A stretch of 64,000 bases of DNA from Pseudomonas alloputida (GTDB lineage Bacteria > Pseudomonadota > Gammaproteobacteria > Pseudomonadales > Pseudomonadaceae). The stretch is from contig NZ_CP128540.1 in NCBI RefSeq assembly GCF_021283545.2, positions 2,577,501 to 2,641,500 of the forward strand. Reading direction: 5' to 3'. Positions 19,116 through 28,407 of the stretch are shown one piece after another; the first letter of the stretch is position 1; every line of letters starts with the position of its first letter. Under the pieces are notes generated by a model. It had not been told where the DNA came from. It did no database searches and was given only the letters and a program-made list of their open reading frames with translations. A program made the translations under genes and the position numbers.

Positions 19116-20404
19116 AGCCTTTGCATGCATTTAGCCTGTTGGGTGTGGCGCTATTGCTGAGTGCCTGTGGTGGCGACGGCGAGCCGACCCAGGCCCATGG
19201 CCCGGACCCGAAACTGCCGGAGCCTCAGCGCGGCTTGCTGCCGAGCATGAAGATTGCGCAACCGGCTGCCTGGGGCGAACTGAAACCGACCGTGCCGGAG
19301 GGCTTCAGTGTCACCGCCATTGCCACCGGCCTGAAAATCCCGCGCCAGAGCCTGGTGCTGCCCAATGGCGACATTCTGGTGGCTGAGGGCCGGGGAGGCA
19401 GCGCGGCCAAGCTCAAGCCCAAGGATGTGATCGCTAGCCAGATCAAGGCCAAGGGCAATACCCAGGTCAAGGGTGGCAACCGCCTGACCTTGCTGCGCGA
19501 TGCTGACGGCGATGGCAACTACGAGGTACAGGCCGTGTTTGCGGATAACCTCAACGCACCGTACGGCCTGGCCTATGCCAACGGCAAGCTGTATGTAGCC
19601 AACCAGGATGCGCTGGTGCGCTTTGACTACAAGGAAGGCCAGACCCAGGCCGACGGCCCGCCAACCAAGGTCACCGACCTGCCGGCTGAAATCAACCACC
19701 ATTGGACCAAGGCCCTGACCATCAGCCCGGATGGTCGCTTCTTGTATGTGGGTATCGGCTCGAACAGCAACATCACCGAGCGCGGCCTGGAGGTGGAGAT
19801 CGATCGGGCCATGGTCTGGCAGGTTGATGCCGAGACCGGCGCACACCGGCCCTATGCCACCGGCTTGCGTAACCCGACGGCATTGACCATCCAGCCGCAG
19901 ACCGGGCAGTTGTGGACGGTGGTCAACGAGCGGGATGAGCTGGGCCCCGACCTGGTGCCAGACTACCTCACTTCGGTACGTGAAGGCGGCTTCTATGGTT
20001 GGCCTTACAGCTACTGGGGGCAGCATGTGGATGAGCGGGTGCGGCCGCAGAACCCGGACAAGGTGGCGGCGGCGATCAAACCGGATTACAGCCTGGGTTC
20101 GCATGTGGCTGCACTGGGTGTGGACTTCTCGACCTCGGCAATGGGCGAGCGCTTTGCAGACGGTGTGTTCGTGGGCGAGCACGGCAGTTGGAACCGGCCC
20201 AACCCGGTGGGGTACAAGGTGATTTTCGTGCCGTTCAGCAATGGCAAGCCTGCCGGGGAACCCATCGACTTCGCCACGGGCTTTCGCGGTGAGGATGGCA
20301 AGACCCGGGGGCGACCGGTTGGCGTGACGGTGGACCCGCGTGGGGCGTTGATCATTGCCGATGACCTGGCGAATACGGTGTGGCGAGTGACGCGTAATCG
20401 CTGA
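19112..20404 (+). CDS. PQQ-type sugar (L-sorbosone/glucose) dehydrogenase-like lipoprotein
   Basis: A 430-aa protein with a lipoprotein signal (LLGVALLLSACGG, lipobox LSAC). It then has a six-bladed beta-propeller of the soluble glucose/sorbosone dehydrogenase family: YGLAYANGKLYVANQDALVRF, HHWTKALTISPDGRFLYVGIG, GLRNPTALTIQP, FVGEHGSWNRPNPVGYKV, and GRPVGVTVDPRGALIIADD. The GEHGSWNR segment matches the calcium/PQQ-pocket side of the family. It is expected in the outer-membrane or periplasmic leaflet, oxidising an aldose or similar alcohol. It overlaps the DUF2231 gene. Confidence 0.83.
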   Translation: MKPLHAFSLLGVALLLSACGGDGEPTQAHGPDPKLPEPQRGLLPSMKIAQPAAWGELKPTVPEGFSVTAIATGLKIPRQSLVLPNGDILVAEGRGGSAAKLKPKDVIASQIKAKGNTQVKGGNRLTLLRDADGDGNYEVQAVFADNLNAPYGLAYANGKLYVANQDALVRFDYKEGQTQADGPPTKVTDLPAEINHHWTKALTISPDGRFLYVGIGSNSNITERGLEVEIDRAMVWQVDAETGAHRPYATGLRNPTALTIQPQTGQLWTVVNERDELGPDLVPDYLTSVREGGFYGWPYSYWGQHVDERVRPQNPDKVAAAIKPDYSLGSHVAALGVDFSTSAMGERFADGVFVGEHGSWNRPNPVGYKVIFVPFSNGKPAGEPIDFATGFRGEDGKTRGRPVGVTVDPRGALIIADDLANTVWRVTRNR

Positions 20405-20441
20405 ATGCTATCTGATCAAATCGTCAAAGCTTGCTGGCGAT

Positions 20442-20458
20442 GGGCCGCAGAGCGGCCC
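20442..20458. terminator. Hairpin between convergent genes
   Basis: A perfect 7-bp stem, gggccgc / gcggccc, with an aga loop lies between the convergent dehydrogenase and TonB receptor genes. No T-run follows on either strand, so it may be a rho-dependent or processing end rather than a classical terminator. Confidence 0.4.
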
Positions 20459-20488
20459 AATTGCTGACTGACAGGCATTGCGCGTGGG

Positions 20489-22621
20489 TCAGAAGCGGTA
20501 GTTGAAGCTGGCTTCCAGCGTGCGCGGTGCCCCTGGGGTGATCAGGTCGACCGAGCCATGTGCCGAGGCATAGTAGTCACGGTCGAACACGTTCTTCAGG
20601 CGCAGCGCGGCATCCCACTGCGGCACGCTGTACAGCAGCGCGGCGTCGAAGGTGGTATAGCCTGGCATCACCACCACATTGTCGAGCGCTGTGTAGCGTT
20701 CGTCGACGTAGTTGGCTCCGGCGGCCACACGCCACTCTGGTGTCAGGGTACGTACCAACCAGACATTGGCGCTGTTGCGCGGCGTCAGGGTAGGGGTCTG
20801 GCCTTCGTTCGCCACGCCATTGGTCTTGCTGTTGGACTTGGTGATTTCGGCGTCCAGGTAAGCGTAACCGGCATAGATCTGCCACTTGTCGGTGAGATGC
20901 CCGCTGACGGTGGCTTCAAAGCCATCGGTACGCTGTTCGCCAGCCAATACGGTCAGGTTGGGGTTGGCCGGGTCGGCAGTCTTCATGTTGGTGCGCTCAA
21001 GGCGGAACACTGCGGCGGTCAGTGACAGGCGGCTGTCGAGCAGGTCCCATTTGGCGCCGATTTCATAGTTGGTGGTTTCTTCCGGCTCCAGGTGCTGGTT
21101 GCTCGGGCTCACCGCGAACACTTCGCCCGAAGGCTGATAGCTGCGGCTGACCGACACGTAGTAGGACTGGATGGCGTCTGGCTGGTAGACCAGACCCGCA
21201 CGCGGGCTCCAGGTCTTGTCGGTACGATCCAGGTCGATGTTTTGCACGCGGTCGTCGTCGTACTCCTGGCCAAAGATGTCATAACGCACACCGACCAGTG
21301 CCTTCCAGTGCGCGTTCAGCTCGATCATGTCCTGCACGTACAGACCGGTGGTCTGCTGGAAGTTGGTGCCCTTGGACGACAGGTTGGCGGCATGTTCCGG
21401 TACCGGCACCAAGGCGTCACGGTACACCGGTACCTGGGCCACGTTGGTCTGGCTCAGCACGCGCTGGTACTTGTCCTGAAAGCCTGCTTCCACGCCGTAC
21501 AACAGGTTGTGCTGCATGCCGGCCAGTTGCGCTTGTTGCTTGAGCTCCGTCTGGTTGAACACACCGTACTCATCGCGGGCGACATTGCCGCGGTTGAGCT
21601 TGATCAGCAGTTCACCGTCGGGCGCGGTGACGAAGCGCGTCGGGCTGCTGTCGGCCAAGGTGTTGTTGCGGTCCAAGTCGTAGCGGTAGTAACGGCTGGT
21701 GTTGGTCAGGGTGAAGTTGTCGTTGATGCGGTAGTCCAGGCTGGCTGTAAGCGAGAACACCTCGCTGCGGGCGTAATCCTGGTCAGCATCGCCAGAGCCA
21801 AAGCGCTTGTCGCGGTCCACGTCCACCGGGCGGTTGCCCAGGGCCGGGATGCCGAAGTCGATCAGGCGCTTGTCTTACAGGTAGGTGGCGCCCAGGTTCA
21901 GTTCCAGATCGTCCGAGAGACGGAAGTAGGCCGACGGTGCGATGGCCTTGCGGTCGATGTAGCCATCATCGCGGAAGGTGTCGCTGTCTTCGAAGGCACC
22001 GGTCACGCGGTAGGCCTGGTTGCTTTGCGGGTCGGCCCAGCCGGTGTCGAACTGGGTTCGGCGTTTGCCTTCGCTGTCGACGTTCATGCCGACTTCGCGC
22101 TTGGGCGTGAAGCTTGGTTTTTTGCTGATGCTGTTGATCAGCCCGCCCGAGGAGCCACGGCCATACAGCACCGCGGCCGGGCCCTTGATCACCTCGACAC
22201 GCTCGATGTTGGACAGATCGCGAAAGTACAGGGCGTCGTCACGCACGCCGTCTATGTACATGTCGCCAATGGCGCTGAAGCCACGGATGGTCACCTGATC
22301 GCGTTGGCCGTCGCCGTTGGACAGGCCGATGCCGGGCACGTTCTTCAGCACGTCTTCCATGGACTGTGCGCCTTGGTCCTTGATCACGCTTTCGGGAACG
22401 ACGTTGACGGTTTGCGGGATATCGCGCAGCGGCGCGTCGATCTTCATGGCGCTGCGGCTTTCACTGGCCTTGTAGCTTTGCTGCTCATAGACGCTGGTGA
22501 CGGCGGTGGCGGGCAGGGCGAGGCTACTTTGCGTATCGGTTTGGGCGGCAGCGTGGACAGCAGGCACAACGAGCAGGCCCAGCATGGAAATGGATGCTGG
22601 GGCAACAGACCTTTTTGCCAT
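20489..22621 (-). pseudogene. TonB-dependent siderophore receptor interrupted by an in-frame stop
   Basis: The gene starts at 22621 with a signal peptide (ISMLGLLVVPAVHAAAQ). The plug domain follows (IPQTVNVVPESVIKDQGAQSM, GFSAIGDMYIDGVRDD, IERVEVIKGPAAVLYG), then the beta-barrel. At 21875-21877 a TAA interrupts ATYL-stop-DKRLIDFG. The frame continues open without any shift to 20489 and ends RTLEASFNYRF, the expected aromatic C-terminal barrel strand. One substitution (for example TAC or TAT to TAA) explains it. Total length without the stop is about 710 aa, normal for the family. It is probably inactive unless the stop is read through or is a sequencing error. Confidence 0.85.
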
Positions 22622-22655
22622 TACAGGCGACTCTTTGTTGTTATCGGGAGTCACG

Positions 22656-22674
22656 AATAGTAATGATTTGCAAA
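22656..22674 (-). promoter_or_regulatory. Possible Fur box upstream of the TonB receptor
   Basis: The sequence aatagtaatgatttgcaaa, about 35-55 bases before the receptor start, is AT-rich and partly matches the 19-bp Fur consensus in its NAT-repeat character (taatgat). The match is incomplete, so this is a candidate supported mainly by the receptor's expected iron regulation. Confidence 0.35.
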
Positions 22675-22837
22675 TGTAAAGCAAGTGTAAAGAATTCGTA
22701 TTAGCTATAACAGTGATTTCGGCGACGAAATGCGTCGCCAGCCGAGAGGGCCGGCAAGGCGGCCGGTAATGGCTATGCTTGTCAGCGCGTGAGCCTTTCA
22801 CGCGCCTATTCGGACTTGATCACAGGGAAGCACGCCT

Positions 22838-23419
22838 ATGAACCCCATTCGTACTCTCGCTCGTGCTGTAACCCTTGCCACGCTGGCCTCTGCTGCCAGC
22901 TTCACGGTACAGGCTGCCGGTATCCCCATCGGGAGCGAGGCGCTGGAAAGCCATGTCACCACACAGGTAACGGCTATCGACCTGGCCACCCGACAAGTCA
23001 CGGTGAAAGGCCCTGACGAGAAGAAGGATGTGACGTTCCAACTGACCGAAAAGGCCAAAGCGCTGCCCAACCTTAAAGTCGGTGACCAAGTCGACATCTA
23101 CGTGACACGCGCCGTGGCCTATGTGCTCAATCCGGAAGTGGGGGGGGCGCCGAAAGCGACTGAAGAGTCCGGTACCATCCGTGCAACCGAGCAAAATCCC
23201 AACCCGGGCGGCGAGGCGTTCCGCCAGGTCAAGGTTACCTCTCAGATCAAGAAGATCGACCTCAAGACGCATGAGGTGAGCTTGTTGCCACCGGAGGGCA
23301 AGCTGCAGGTGGTCAAGGTCGAGAACCCAGACCTGCAGAAACGCATGAAGAACCTCAAGGTTGGCCAGACGGTTGACGCGATCTACACCGAAGTGCTGCG
23401 CGTCGAAACCTCGCGCTGA
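22838..23419 (+). CDS. Periplasmic hypothetical protein with two internal repeats
   Basis: A 193-aa protein with a Sec signal peptide (LATLASAASFTVQAAG). The mature protein contains two related modules: TTQVTAIDLATRQVTVKGPD..NLKVGDQVDIYVTRA (about 42-90) and TSQIKKIDLKTHEVSLLPPE..NLKVGQTVDAIYTEV (about 130-188). Each has a beta-rich start, a KNLKVGQ-type turn and a strand. This is a tandem duplication of a small beta-barrel-like unit. No named family is recognised. It is divergent from the TonB receptor and probably monocistronic. Confidence 0.75.
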   Translation: MNPIRTLARAVTLATLASAASFTVQAAGIPIGSEALESHVTTQVTAIDLATRQVTVKGPDEKKDVTFQLTEKAKALPNLKVGDQVDIYVTRAVAYVLNPEVGGAPKATEESGTIRATEQNPNPGGEAFRQVKVTSQIKKIDLKTHEVSLLPPEGKLQVVKVENPDLQKRMKNLKVGQTVDAIYTEVLRVETSR

Positions 23420-23566
23420 CCTTGGCCGTTGCCGACCTCGGTTACTCGCCTACGATCGGCCGTTTGCGGTCCGGGCAGGCTGGTGCCGGGGAGCGGGCCT
23501 CAGTAGCCGGCGGCTTCGATCAAGGGCTGGGGCTCTGCACGTTAGGGGTAGTCGACTTGTGGTGTG

Positions 23567-24331
23567 TCACTGCCGCAGGCTTCGGGTAGCCCGGGTCTGG
23601 ATGCGCTGTGAGGCCTTGCAGGCCGGGGGATGGCGCTGAAACAGCTGAAGTACCCAGTCGGGGCGGGTCTTGCTGGCATCGTTGAGCCAATTGGCGACTG
23701 AGTCCTGGGCGTATTTCTCAGCTTCGGCCAGCAGCGGTACCAGCAACGGCTCGGCCACTTCTGGTTGTTGCTTGAGCGTGGCAATGTGCTCGCACCAAAC
23801 GCCACGCGGGCGCAGGATCTCGATGCAGAACCGACGTACCAGCGGGTCGGCATCACCGGTATGGCGGCCGAGTAGCGCCAGGGCGGTTTCAAGGTGCTGG
23901 GCCAGGCGCGGGCGCAGGGCGATCCAGGCCCATTCACGTACGCCGAAGTGCTCATCGCGGGCGAAGCGAAACTGCGCCAGCAGGGCATCTTCCGCTGGCT
24001 GCGAGCGTGACAGGAACGCCTGGGCGAATGCCGCCCAGCTGCGCACGGTATCGGATGGGTGCGTGCAGCATTGCTCGAACACTTGCTGGCGCAACGACTC
24101 GGCGGCTTGCTCCAGCCACTTGCCCAGTGCCAGGCCAATGGCCGCCACTTTTTTTGACAGGCCCAGTGCCTGGGCCTGCTCCGCACTGGCAGCGAGGTGC
24201 TCTACCAATGCTGCTGGCAGTTGCCCTGTCAAGGCGTTGACCAAGGCGGCTTGGTCCACCGCCAGGCATTCGGCCAGGTTGCGGGTTGGCAGGTGGCCAC
24301 GGTCGATCAGGGACTTTCGTTCGTCGCTCAT
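23567..24331 (-). CDS. DNA alkylation repair-like HEAT-repeat protein (AlkC/AlkD type)
   Basis: A 254-aa, almost entirely helical protein with repeated HEAT-like units and the segments HPSDTVRSWAAFA, DEHFGVREWAWIALRP, DADPLVRRFCIEILRPRGVWCEHI. These resemble the DNA alkylation repair glycosylase family, where helical repeats wrap damaged DNA to excise N3/N7-alkyl purines. The REWAW and RRF positions are typical of the DNA-facing surface. It stands alone between a periplasmic gene and a divergent membrane gene. Enzymatic activity is inferred from family only. Confidence 0.75.
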   Translation of the reverse strand: MSDERKSLIDRGHLPTRNLAECLAVDQAALVNALTGQLPAALVEHLAASAEQAQALGLSKKVAAIGLALGKWLEQAAESLRQQVFEQCCTHPSDTVRSWAAFAQAFLSRSQPAEDALLAQFRFARDEHFGVREWAWIALRPRLAQHLETALALLGRHTGDADPLVRRFCIEILRPRGVWCEHIATLKQQPEVAEPLLVPLLAEAEKYAQDSVANWLNDASKTRPDWVLQLFQRHPPACKASQRIQTRATRSLRQ

Positions 24332-24507
24332 GGCTAAGGCTCTATGGCAGTGGCACGGTGCAGTCGATTGTCGGCCATGCGCACGCCGGCCGGAAGGAAT
24401 GTTTCAGTATGCAGGGTACGAATAGTTCAAGTGCAGGATTTTGATTTCTATCAGTACTGGGGCATGCAGCATCATGGTTGCCATCGATACCTTGGATGAG
24501 GACTGCC

Positions 24508-25026
24508 ATGTTCAGTAAATCAATGCTTCTGCTGGCGCTTCCTGTGGCCATGGCGTTGCTTGCCGGTGCGGTGTTGCCGTTTCAGGCCGCAGGTAATGCT
24601 GCGGCAGGTCGGGCACTTGGGCACTGGCTGTGGGGGGCTTTCACATCGTTGACGGTGAGCATGCTGGTGGTGATCGCTGCCCTGCTGATTATCCGGGTAC
24701 CGGCGCCAGACATGGGCAAGGCCCTGCAGGGGCCTTGGTGGTTGTGGATTGGTGGCGTGCTCGGGGCAATGTATGTAGCCGGCGCCGCCGCACTCACCCC
24801 TAAACTTGGCGCAGCAGGGTTCCTGGTACTGGTGGTGGCGGGGCAGATCATCACGGCAGTGCTTGCCGACCACTACGGGGTGATGGGGCTGGGTGGCAAG
24901 CCGCTCAGCCTGGCCAGGGTGGCCGGCGTGGTGCTGATCCTGTGCGGAGTGCTGCTGGTACAGGGCACTTGGGCAACGGCGTCACCGGCCCACCCCACGG
25001 CAGCTGTGAAGGCGCAAGAAAACTGA
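24508..25026 (+). CDS. DMT family (YdcZ/DUF606) membrane protein
   Basis: A 172-aa protein with about five hydrophobic segments. It contains LALPVAMALLAGAVLPFQAAGNAAAGRALG and, later, VVAGQIITAVLADHYGVMGLGGKPLSLARVAGVVLILCG, the closing signature of YdcZ/DUF606 transporters of the drug/metabolite superfamily. This is the usual single-repeat length. The ATG at 24508 is used because gaggac precedes it. It ends exactly where the convergent LysR gene ends. The substrate is unknown. Confidence 0.82.
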   Translation: MFSKSMLLLALPVAMALLAGAVLPFQAAGNAAAGRALGHWLWGAFTSLTVSMLVVIAALLIIRVPAPDMGKALQGPWWLWIGGVLGAMYVAGAAALTPKLGAAGFLVLVVAGQIITAVLADHYGVMGLGGKPLSLARVAGVVLILCGVLLVQGTWATASPAHPTAAVKAQEN

Positions 25027-25956
25027 TCAGCGCCCTGGTTGACTGCAGGCCCATACGGTTTCGCGCAACCAGCGGTGCCCGGGGTCACTGTCCTTGCGGT
25101 TGTGCCAGGCTTGCTGATAGTCGAACGAGGGGATGGCCAGTGGCGGTGTGAACTGGCGCAGTGTCTTGTGTTGGCGCAACGACCCCACAGCGCGGCTGGC
25201 CACTGTCAGGATCAGGTCGGTGCCGGCCAGCACTTCGACTGCCGCACTCCAGTGTGGCAAGGCCAGGGCAATACGGCGCTGCAAGCCCCGGGCGGCCAGT
25301 GCACGCTCGATTTCATCGAAAGCATCCGGGCGCATGGCCATCAATACATGTGGGCGTGCCAGCCAGTCTTCCAGGGCCATATCGCCACTGGCAGGCAGGA
25401 CCTGGCGATCGGCAACGCTGATGAAGCGATCGGCAAACAGGGGCTGGGCGGTGATGTCCTGAGGCAGTTCGGGGAACAGGCCCAGGGCCAGATCCAGTTC
25501 GCCATCGAGCAATTGCGCCAACATGGTTTCACGGCTGGCCTGGCTGATGGCCAGGTCCACCCCGGGCGCGACTTGGCGCAGGTGGCGCAACAGGTGCGGC
25601 AGGATGATGCGCGAAGCGTAGTCGGACAGCGACAGCCGGAACCGGCGCTGGGCCTTGGCTGGTTCGAACAGCGGGGTGGCCAGCAGGCTTTCAAGATTGC
25701 TCAGTGCATCCTGTAGCGGTTGTGCCAGCGATTGGGCGCGGGCGGTAAGGGCCATGCCGCCACCTTGGCGTACCAGCAAAGGGTCGTCGAAGTGTTTGCG
25801 CAACTGCGCCAAGGCGTGGCTGACCGCCGGTTGACTGCGGTGCAGGCGCAAGGCTGCACGGGTCACGTGCCTTTCGCTGAGCAAGGCGTGCAGGGCGAGC
25901 AGCAGGTTGAGGTCGATCTTGCGCAGTTCATCCATCGGGTGAATGGCCTTGGTCAT
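25027..25956 (-). CDS. LysR family transcriptional regulator
   Basis: A 309-aa protein with an N-terminal winged helix-turn-helix (DLNLLLALHALLSERHVTRAA, LHRSQPAVSHALAQLRKHF) and a C-terminal type-2 periplasmic-binding-like effector domain (FRLSLSDYASRIILPHLLRHL). It is of the NodD/PcpR-like group that begins with the DLNLL motif. It is divergent from the YeeE-type permease, with about 110 bp between starts, so that permease is the obvious candidate target. The inducer is unknown. MDELRKI may be an alternative start seven codons in. Confidence 0.88.
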   Translation of the reverse strand: MTKAIHPMDELRKIDLNLLLALHALLSERHVTRAALRLHRSQPAVSHALAQLRKHFDDPLLVRQGGGMALTARAQSLAQPLQDALSNLESLLATPLFEPAKAQRRFRLSLSDYASRIILPHLLRHLRQVAPGVDLAISQASRETMLAQLLDGELDLALGLFPELPQDITAQPLFADRFISVADRQVLPASGDMALEDWLARPHVLMAMRPDAFDEIERALAARGLQRRIALALPHWSAAVEVLAGTDLILTVASRAVGSLRQHKTLRQFTPPLAIPSFDYQQAWHNRKDSDPGHRWLRETVWACSQPGR

Positions 25957-26065
25957 TTCTGGCGACTTGAATCAGCTTAACAAATGCTTTGTGTACTCCT
26001 ACAACGATTGTGTCGGCTGCTGGGCGTATACTCCCCGTCCGTTTAACTATTGTCCGAGTATTTTG

Positions 26066-27280
26066 ATGGGCCTTTCCGCAACTGCCACGCCTGAACCACG
26101 TCGCCTCGGCGCGCCATTGATCGCCTTGACCTTGATGCTGGCCAGTGCCTGGTTCCTCAACCTCAATGCCGGCTTCAAGCAGGTAGTGTTGCTGCTGGTC
26201 GGCACCGCCCTTGGCCTGACGCTGTACCACGCCGCCTTCGGTTTCACCTCAGCCTGGCGGGTGTTTATCAACGAGCGCCGTGGCGCGGGCCTGCGTGCGC
26301 AGATGGTCATGCTGACCCTGGCGGTGCTGCTGTTCTTCCCGGCGTTGTCAGCTGGCAGCCTGTTCGGTAACCCGGTCACTGGTCTGGTTGCCCCTGCGGG
26401 TGTTTCAGTGGTGTTCGGTGCGTTCATTTTCGGCATCGGCATGCAGTTGGGTGGCGGCTGCGCATCGGGCACGCTGTTTACCGTGGGGGGAGGTAATGCG
26501 CGCATGCTGGTGACTCTGCTGTTCTTCGTCATCGGCTCGGTCAGCGCCACCCACCATGCCGATTGGTGGTTTGCCTTGCCGTCGCTTCCGGCCACCTCGA
26601 TCGTGCAGGTGTGGGGGATAGGGCCTGCGGTGCTGGCAAGCCTGGCAGTGTTCGGGCTGATCGCCTGGGCCACCGTGGTGCTTGAGAAGCGCCGGCATGG
26701 CGCGCTTGAAGCACTGCCTGCCAGCGAGCACCAAGGCCTTCGACGCTTCCTGCGTGGCCCCTGGCCCTTGCTGTGGGGCGCCATCGCCCTGGCCTTGCTG
26801 AACTACGCGACCTTGGCGCTGGCGGGGCGGCCTTGGGGCATTACCTCGGCTTTCGCCTTGTGGGGGGCCAAGGTCCTCAGCGGGCTGGGTGTGGATGTCG
26901 GTAGCTGGGTGTTCTGGCAGGCACCGGCCAATGCCAAGGCTTTGGCTGCGCCGCTGTGGCAGGACATCACCACGGTAATGGACCTGGGCATCGTACTGGG
27001 TGCCTTGCTGGCGGCGGGCCTGGCCGGGCGCTTTGCGCCAAACCTGAAGATTCCGCTGCCGTCGCTGGTGGCCGCAGTGATTGGCGGCCTTCTGCTGGGC
27101 TATGGTTCGCGCCTGGCTTACGGCTGCAACATTGGTGCTTACTTCAGTGGTATCGCCTCGGGTAGCTTACATGGCTGGTTGTGGCTGGTGGCGGCCTATA
27201 CCGGTAACCTGATAGGCGTGCGCCTGCGCCCCTTGTTCTTCGTCGGTGAACGGCGCCCTACGATGCTGACTGGCTGCTGA
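26066..27280 (+). CDS. YeeE/YedE family sulfur-compound permease
   Basis: A 404-aa protein with about ten membrane segments and the two conserved cysteine motifs of YeeE/YedE (TsuA-like) thiosulfate channels: GMQLGGGCASGTLFTVGGGN (near 135-150) and SRLAYGCNIGAYFSGIASGS (near 350-370). Those cysteines pass the thiosulfate ion in the structurally known homologue. The start at 26066 is used because the upstream frame overlaps the LysR promoter area and lacks membrane character. It is divergent from a LysR gene. Thiosulfate or another sulfur anion is the likely cargo. Confidence 0.87.
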   Translation: MGLSATATPEPRRLGAPLIALTLMLASAWFLNLNAGFKQVVLLLVGTALGLTLYHAAFGFTSAWRVFINERRGAGLRAQMVMLTLAVLLFFPALSAGSLFGNPVTGLVAPAGVSVVFGAFIFGIGMQLGGGCASGTLFTVGGGNARMLVTLLFFVIGSVSATHHADWWFALPSLPATSIVQVWGIGPAVLASLAVFGLIAWATVVLEKRRHGALEALPASEHQGLRRFLRGPWPLLWGAIALALLNYATLALAGRPWGITSAFALWGAKVLSGLGVDVGSWVFWQAPANAKALAAPLWQDITTVMDLGIVLGALLAAGLAGRFAPNLKIPLPSLVAAVIGGLLLGYGSRLAYGCNIGAYFSGIASGSLHGWLWLVAAYTGNLIGVRLRPLFFVGERRPTMLTGC

Positions 27281-27303
27281 TGCACTGACTGAATTGCTGC
27301 AAG

Positions 27304-27328
27304 GGGTGCAGAAATCATCTGCATCCCG
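27304..27328. other. Hairpin between permease and oxidoreductase genes
   Basis: The arms gggtgcaga and tctgcatccc pair almost fully around aatca, 24 bp after the permease stop and 65 bp before the next start. It is not followed by a clear T-run. It may be a weak terminator or an operator. Confidence 0.35.
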
Positions 27329-27393
27329 CCTGATTGTTCAACTTTTGCTTCTTGTTTAGCCTGACTCGAGCACTCATTCAGCAGGATTCGATC

Positions 27394-28368
27394 ATGGCTA
27401 CCCGCATCATTCTCAATAGCACCGGCGCTGCCGATGTGATGCAGCTTGAACACGTAGCAGCACAATCTCCAGGGCCTGGCCAGGTCTGGCTGGAGCAGAC
27501 GGCCATGGGCGTGAACCCGCTGGATGTGTTGCAGCGCAAGGGGGGAGCAGCGCTGGCATTGCCTTCAGGCCTGGGACTGGAAGGCGCTGGCAGGGTCTCG
27601 GCCATTGGCGATGGGGTGCACAACGTGCAGGTGGGCGACCGGGTCGCTTACGCGATGGGGCCGGTCGGTGCCTATGCCAGTGGCCGGCTGTTCCCGGCCG
27701 AGCGGCTGGTTCCGCTGCCGCCGCAGTTGGAGGACGAGGCCGCCGCAGCGGTGCTGTTCAAGGGAATCACGGCGCAATATCTGTTGAAAACCACCTATGC
27801 CGTAGGGCCGGGCACCCAGGTGTTGTTGTACGGTGCGGCCGGTGCTTTGGGCCAGCTGATGGTGCCTTGGGCGCGACACCTGGGGGCGACGGTGATAGGG
27901 GTGGTATCGCGCCTGCAAAGTGTGGAGCGGGCACGGGCGGCGGGTTGCCAGCATGTGCTGGTGTTCGACGCAAAAACCTTGGCCAGCCAGGTGCGTGAGC
28001 TGACCCAAGGCCAAGGTGTGGCCGTAGTGTACGATTGCGTGGGCAAGGTGTCGCTTGAGGCCTCGTTGGGCAGCCTGAGTGTGCGCGGCTTGTTGGTATC
28101 GTTCGGCGGCACCTCCGGTGCACCGCCTGCCATTGAGGTTGCCACGCTCAATGCCAATGGCTCGCTGTACCTGACCCGGCCATCGCTCGCAGCACACACC
28201 CGCACTGTCGAGGAGTACCAGCAGCGCGCGGCCGATGTGCTGGCAGCGGTTGCCGAAGGTATCGTCCAGCCTCGGGTCTGGCGATGCTTCCCGCTGGCTG
28301 AAGCAGCCAAGGCCCATGAATGCCTGGAGCAAGGGCGGTCGGAGGGCGCGCTGGTGCTGACTGCCTGA
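27394..28368 (+). CDS. Zinc-independent NADPH:quinone oxidoreductase (MDR family)
   Basis: A 324-aa medium-chain dehydrogenase/reductase. It has a GroES-like N-terminal domain (GVNPLDVLQRKGG, GLGLEGAGRVSAIGDGVHNVQVGDRVAY), then a Rossmann domain with LLYGAAGALGQLMVPWAR as the NADPH-binding AxxGxxG motif. It lacks the structural zinc cysteines, as in QOR/Qor2 proteins. It probably reduces quinones or enones in the cytoplasm. The next gene, a LysR regulator, starts 39 bp downstream on the same strand and may be coregulated. Confidence 0.85.
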   Translation: MATRIILNSTGAADVMQLEHVAAQSPGPGQVWLEQTAMGVNPLDVLQRKGGAALALPSGLGLEGAGRVSAIGDGVHNVQVGDRVAYAMGPVGAYASGRLFPAERLVPLPPQLEDEAAAAVLFKGITAQYLLKTTYAVGPGTQVLLYGAAGALGQLMVPWARHLGATVIGVVSRLQSVERARAAGCQHVLVFDAKTLASQVRELTQGQGVAVVYDCVGKVSLEASLGSLSVRGLLVSFGGTSGAPPAIEVATLNANGSLYLTRPSLAAHTRTVEEYQQRAADVLAAVAEGIVQPRVWRCFPLAEAAKAHECLEQGRSEGALVLTA

Positions 28369-28407
28369 TCCGCCCCCTGATTTCACTGCCCTGAGCCGAG
28401 CCTTGCC

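Noticed and set aside
25943..26065. Upstream extension of the YeeE-type permease
   Set aside because: The added 41 residues overlap the LysR start region, lack membrane or signal features, and 26066 begins the conserved part.
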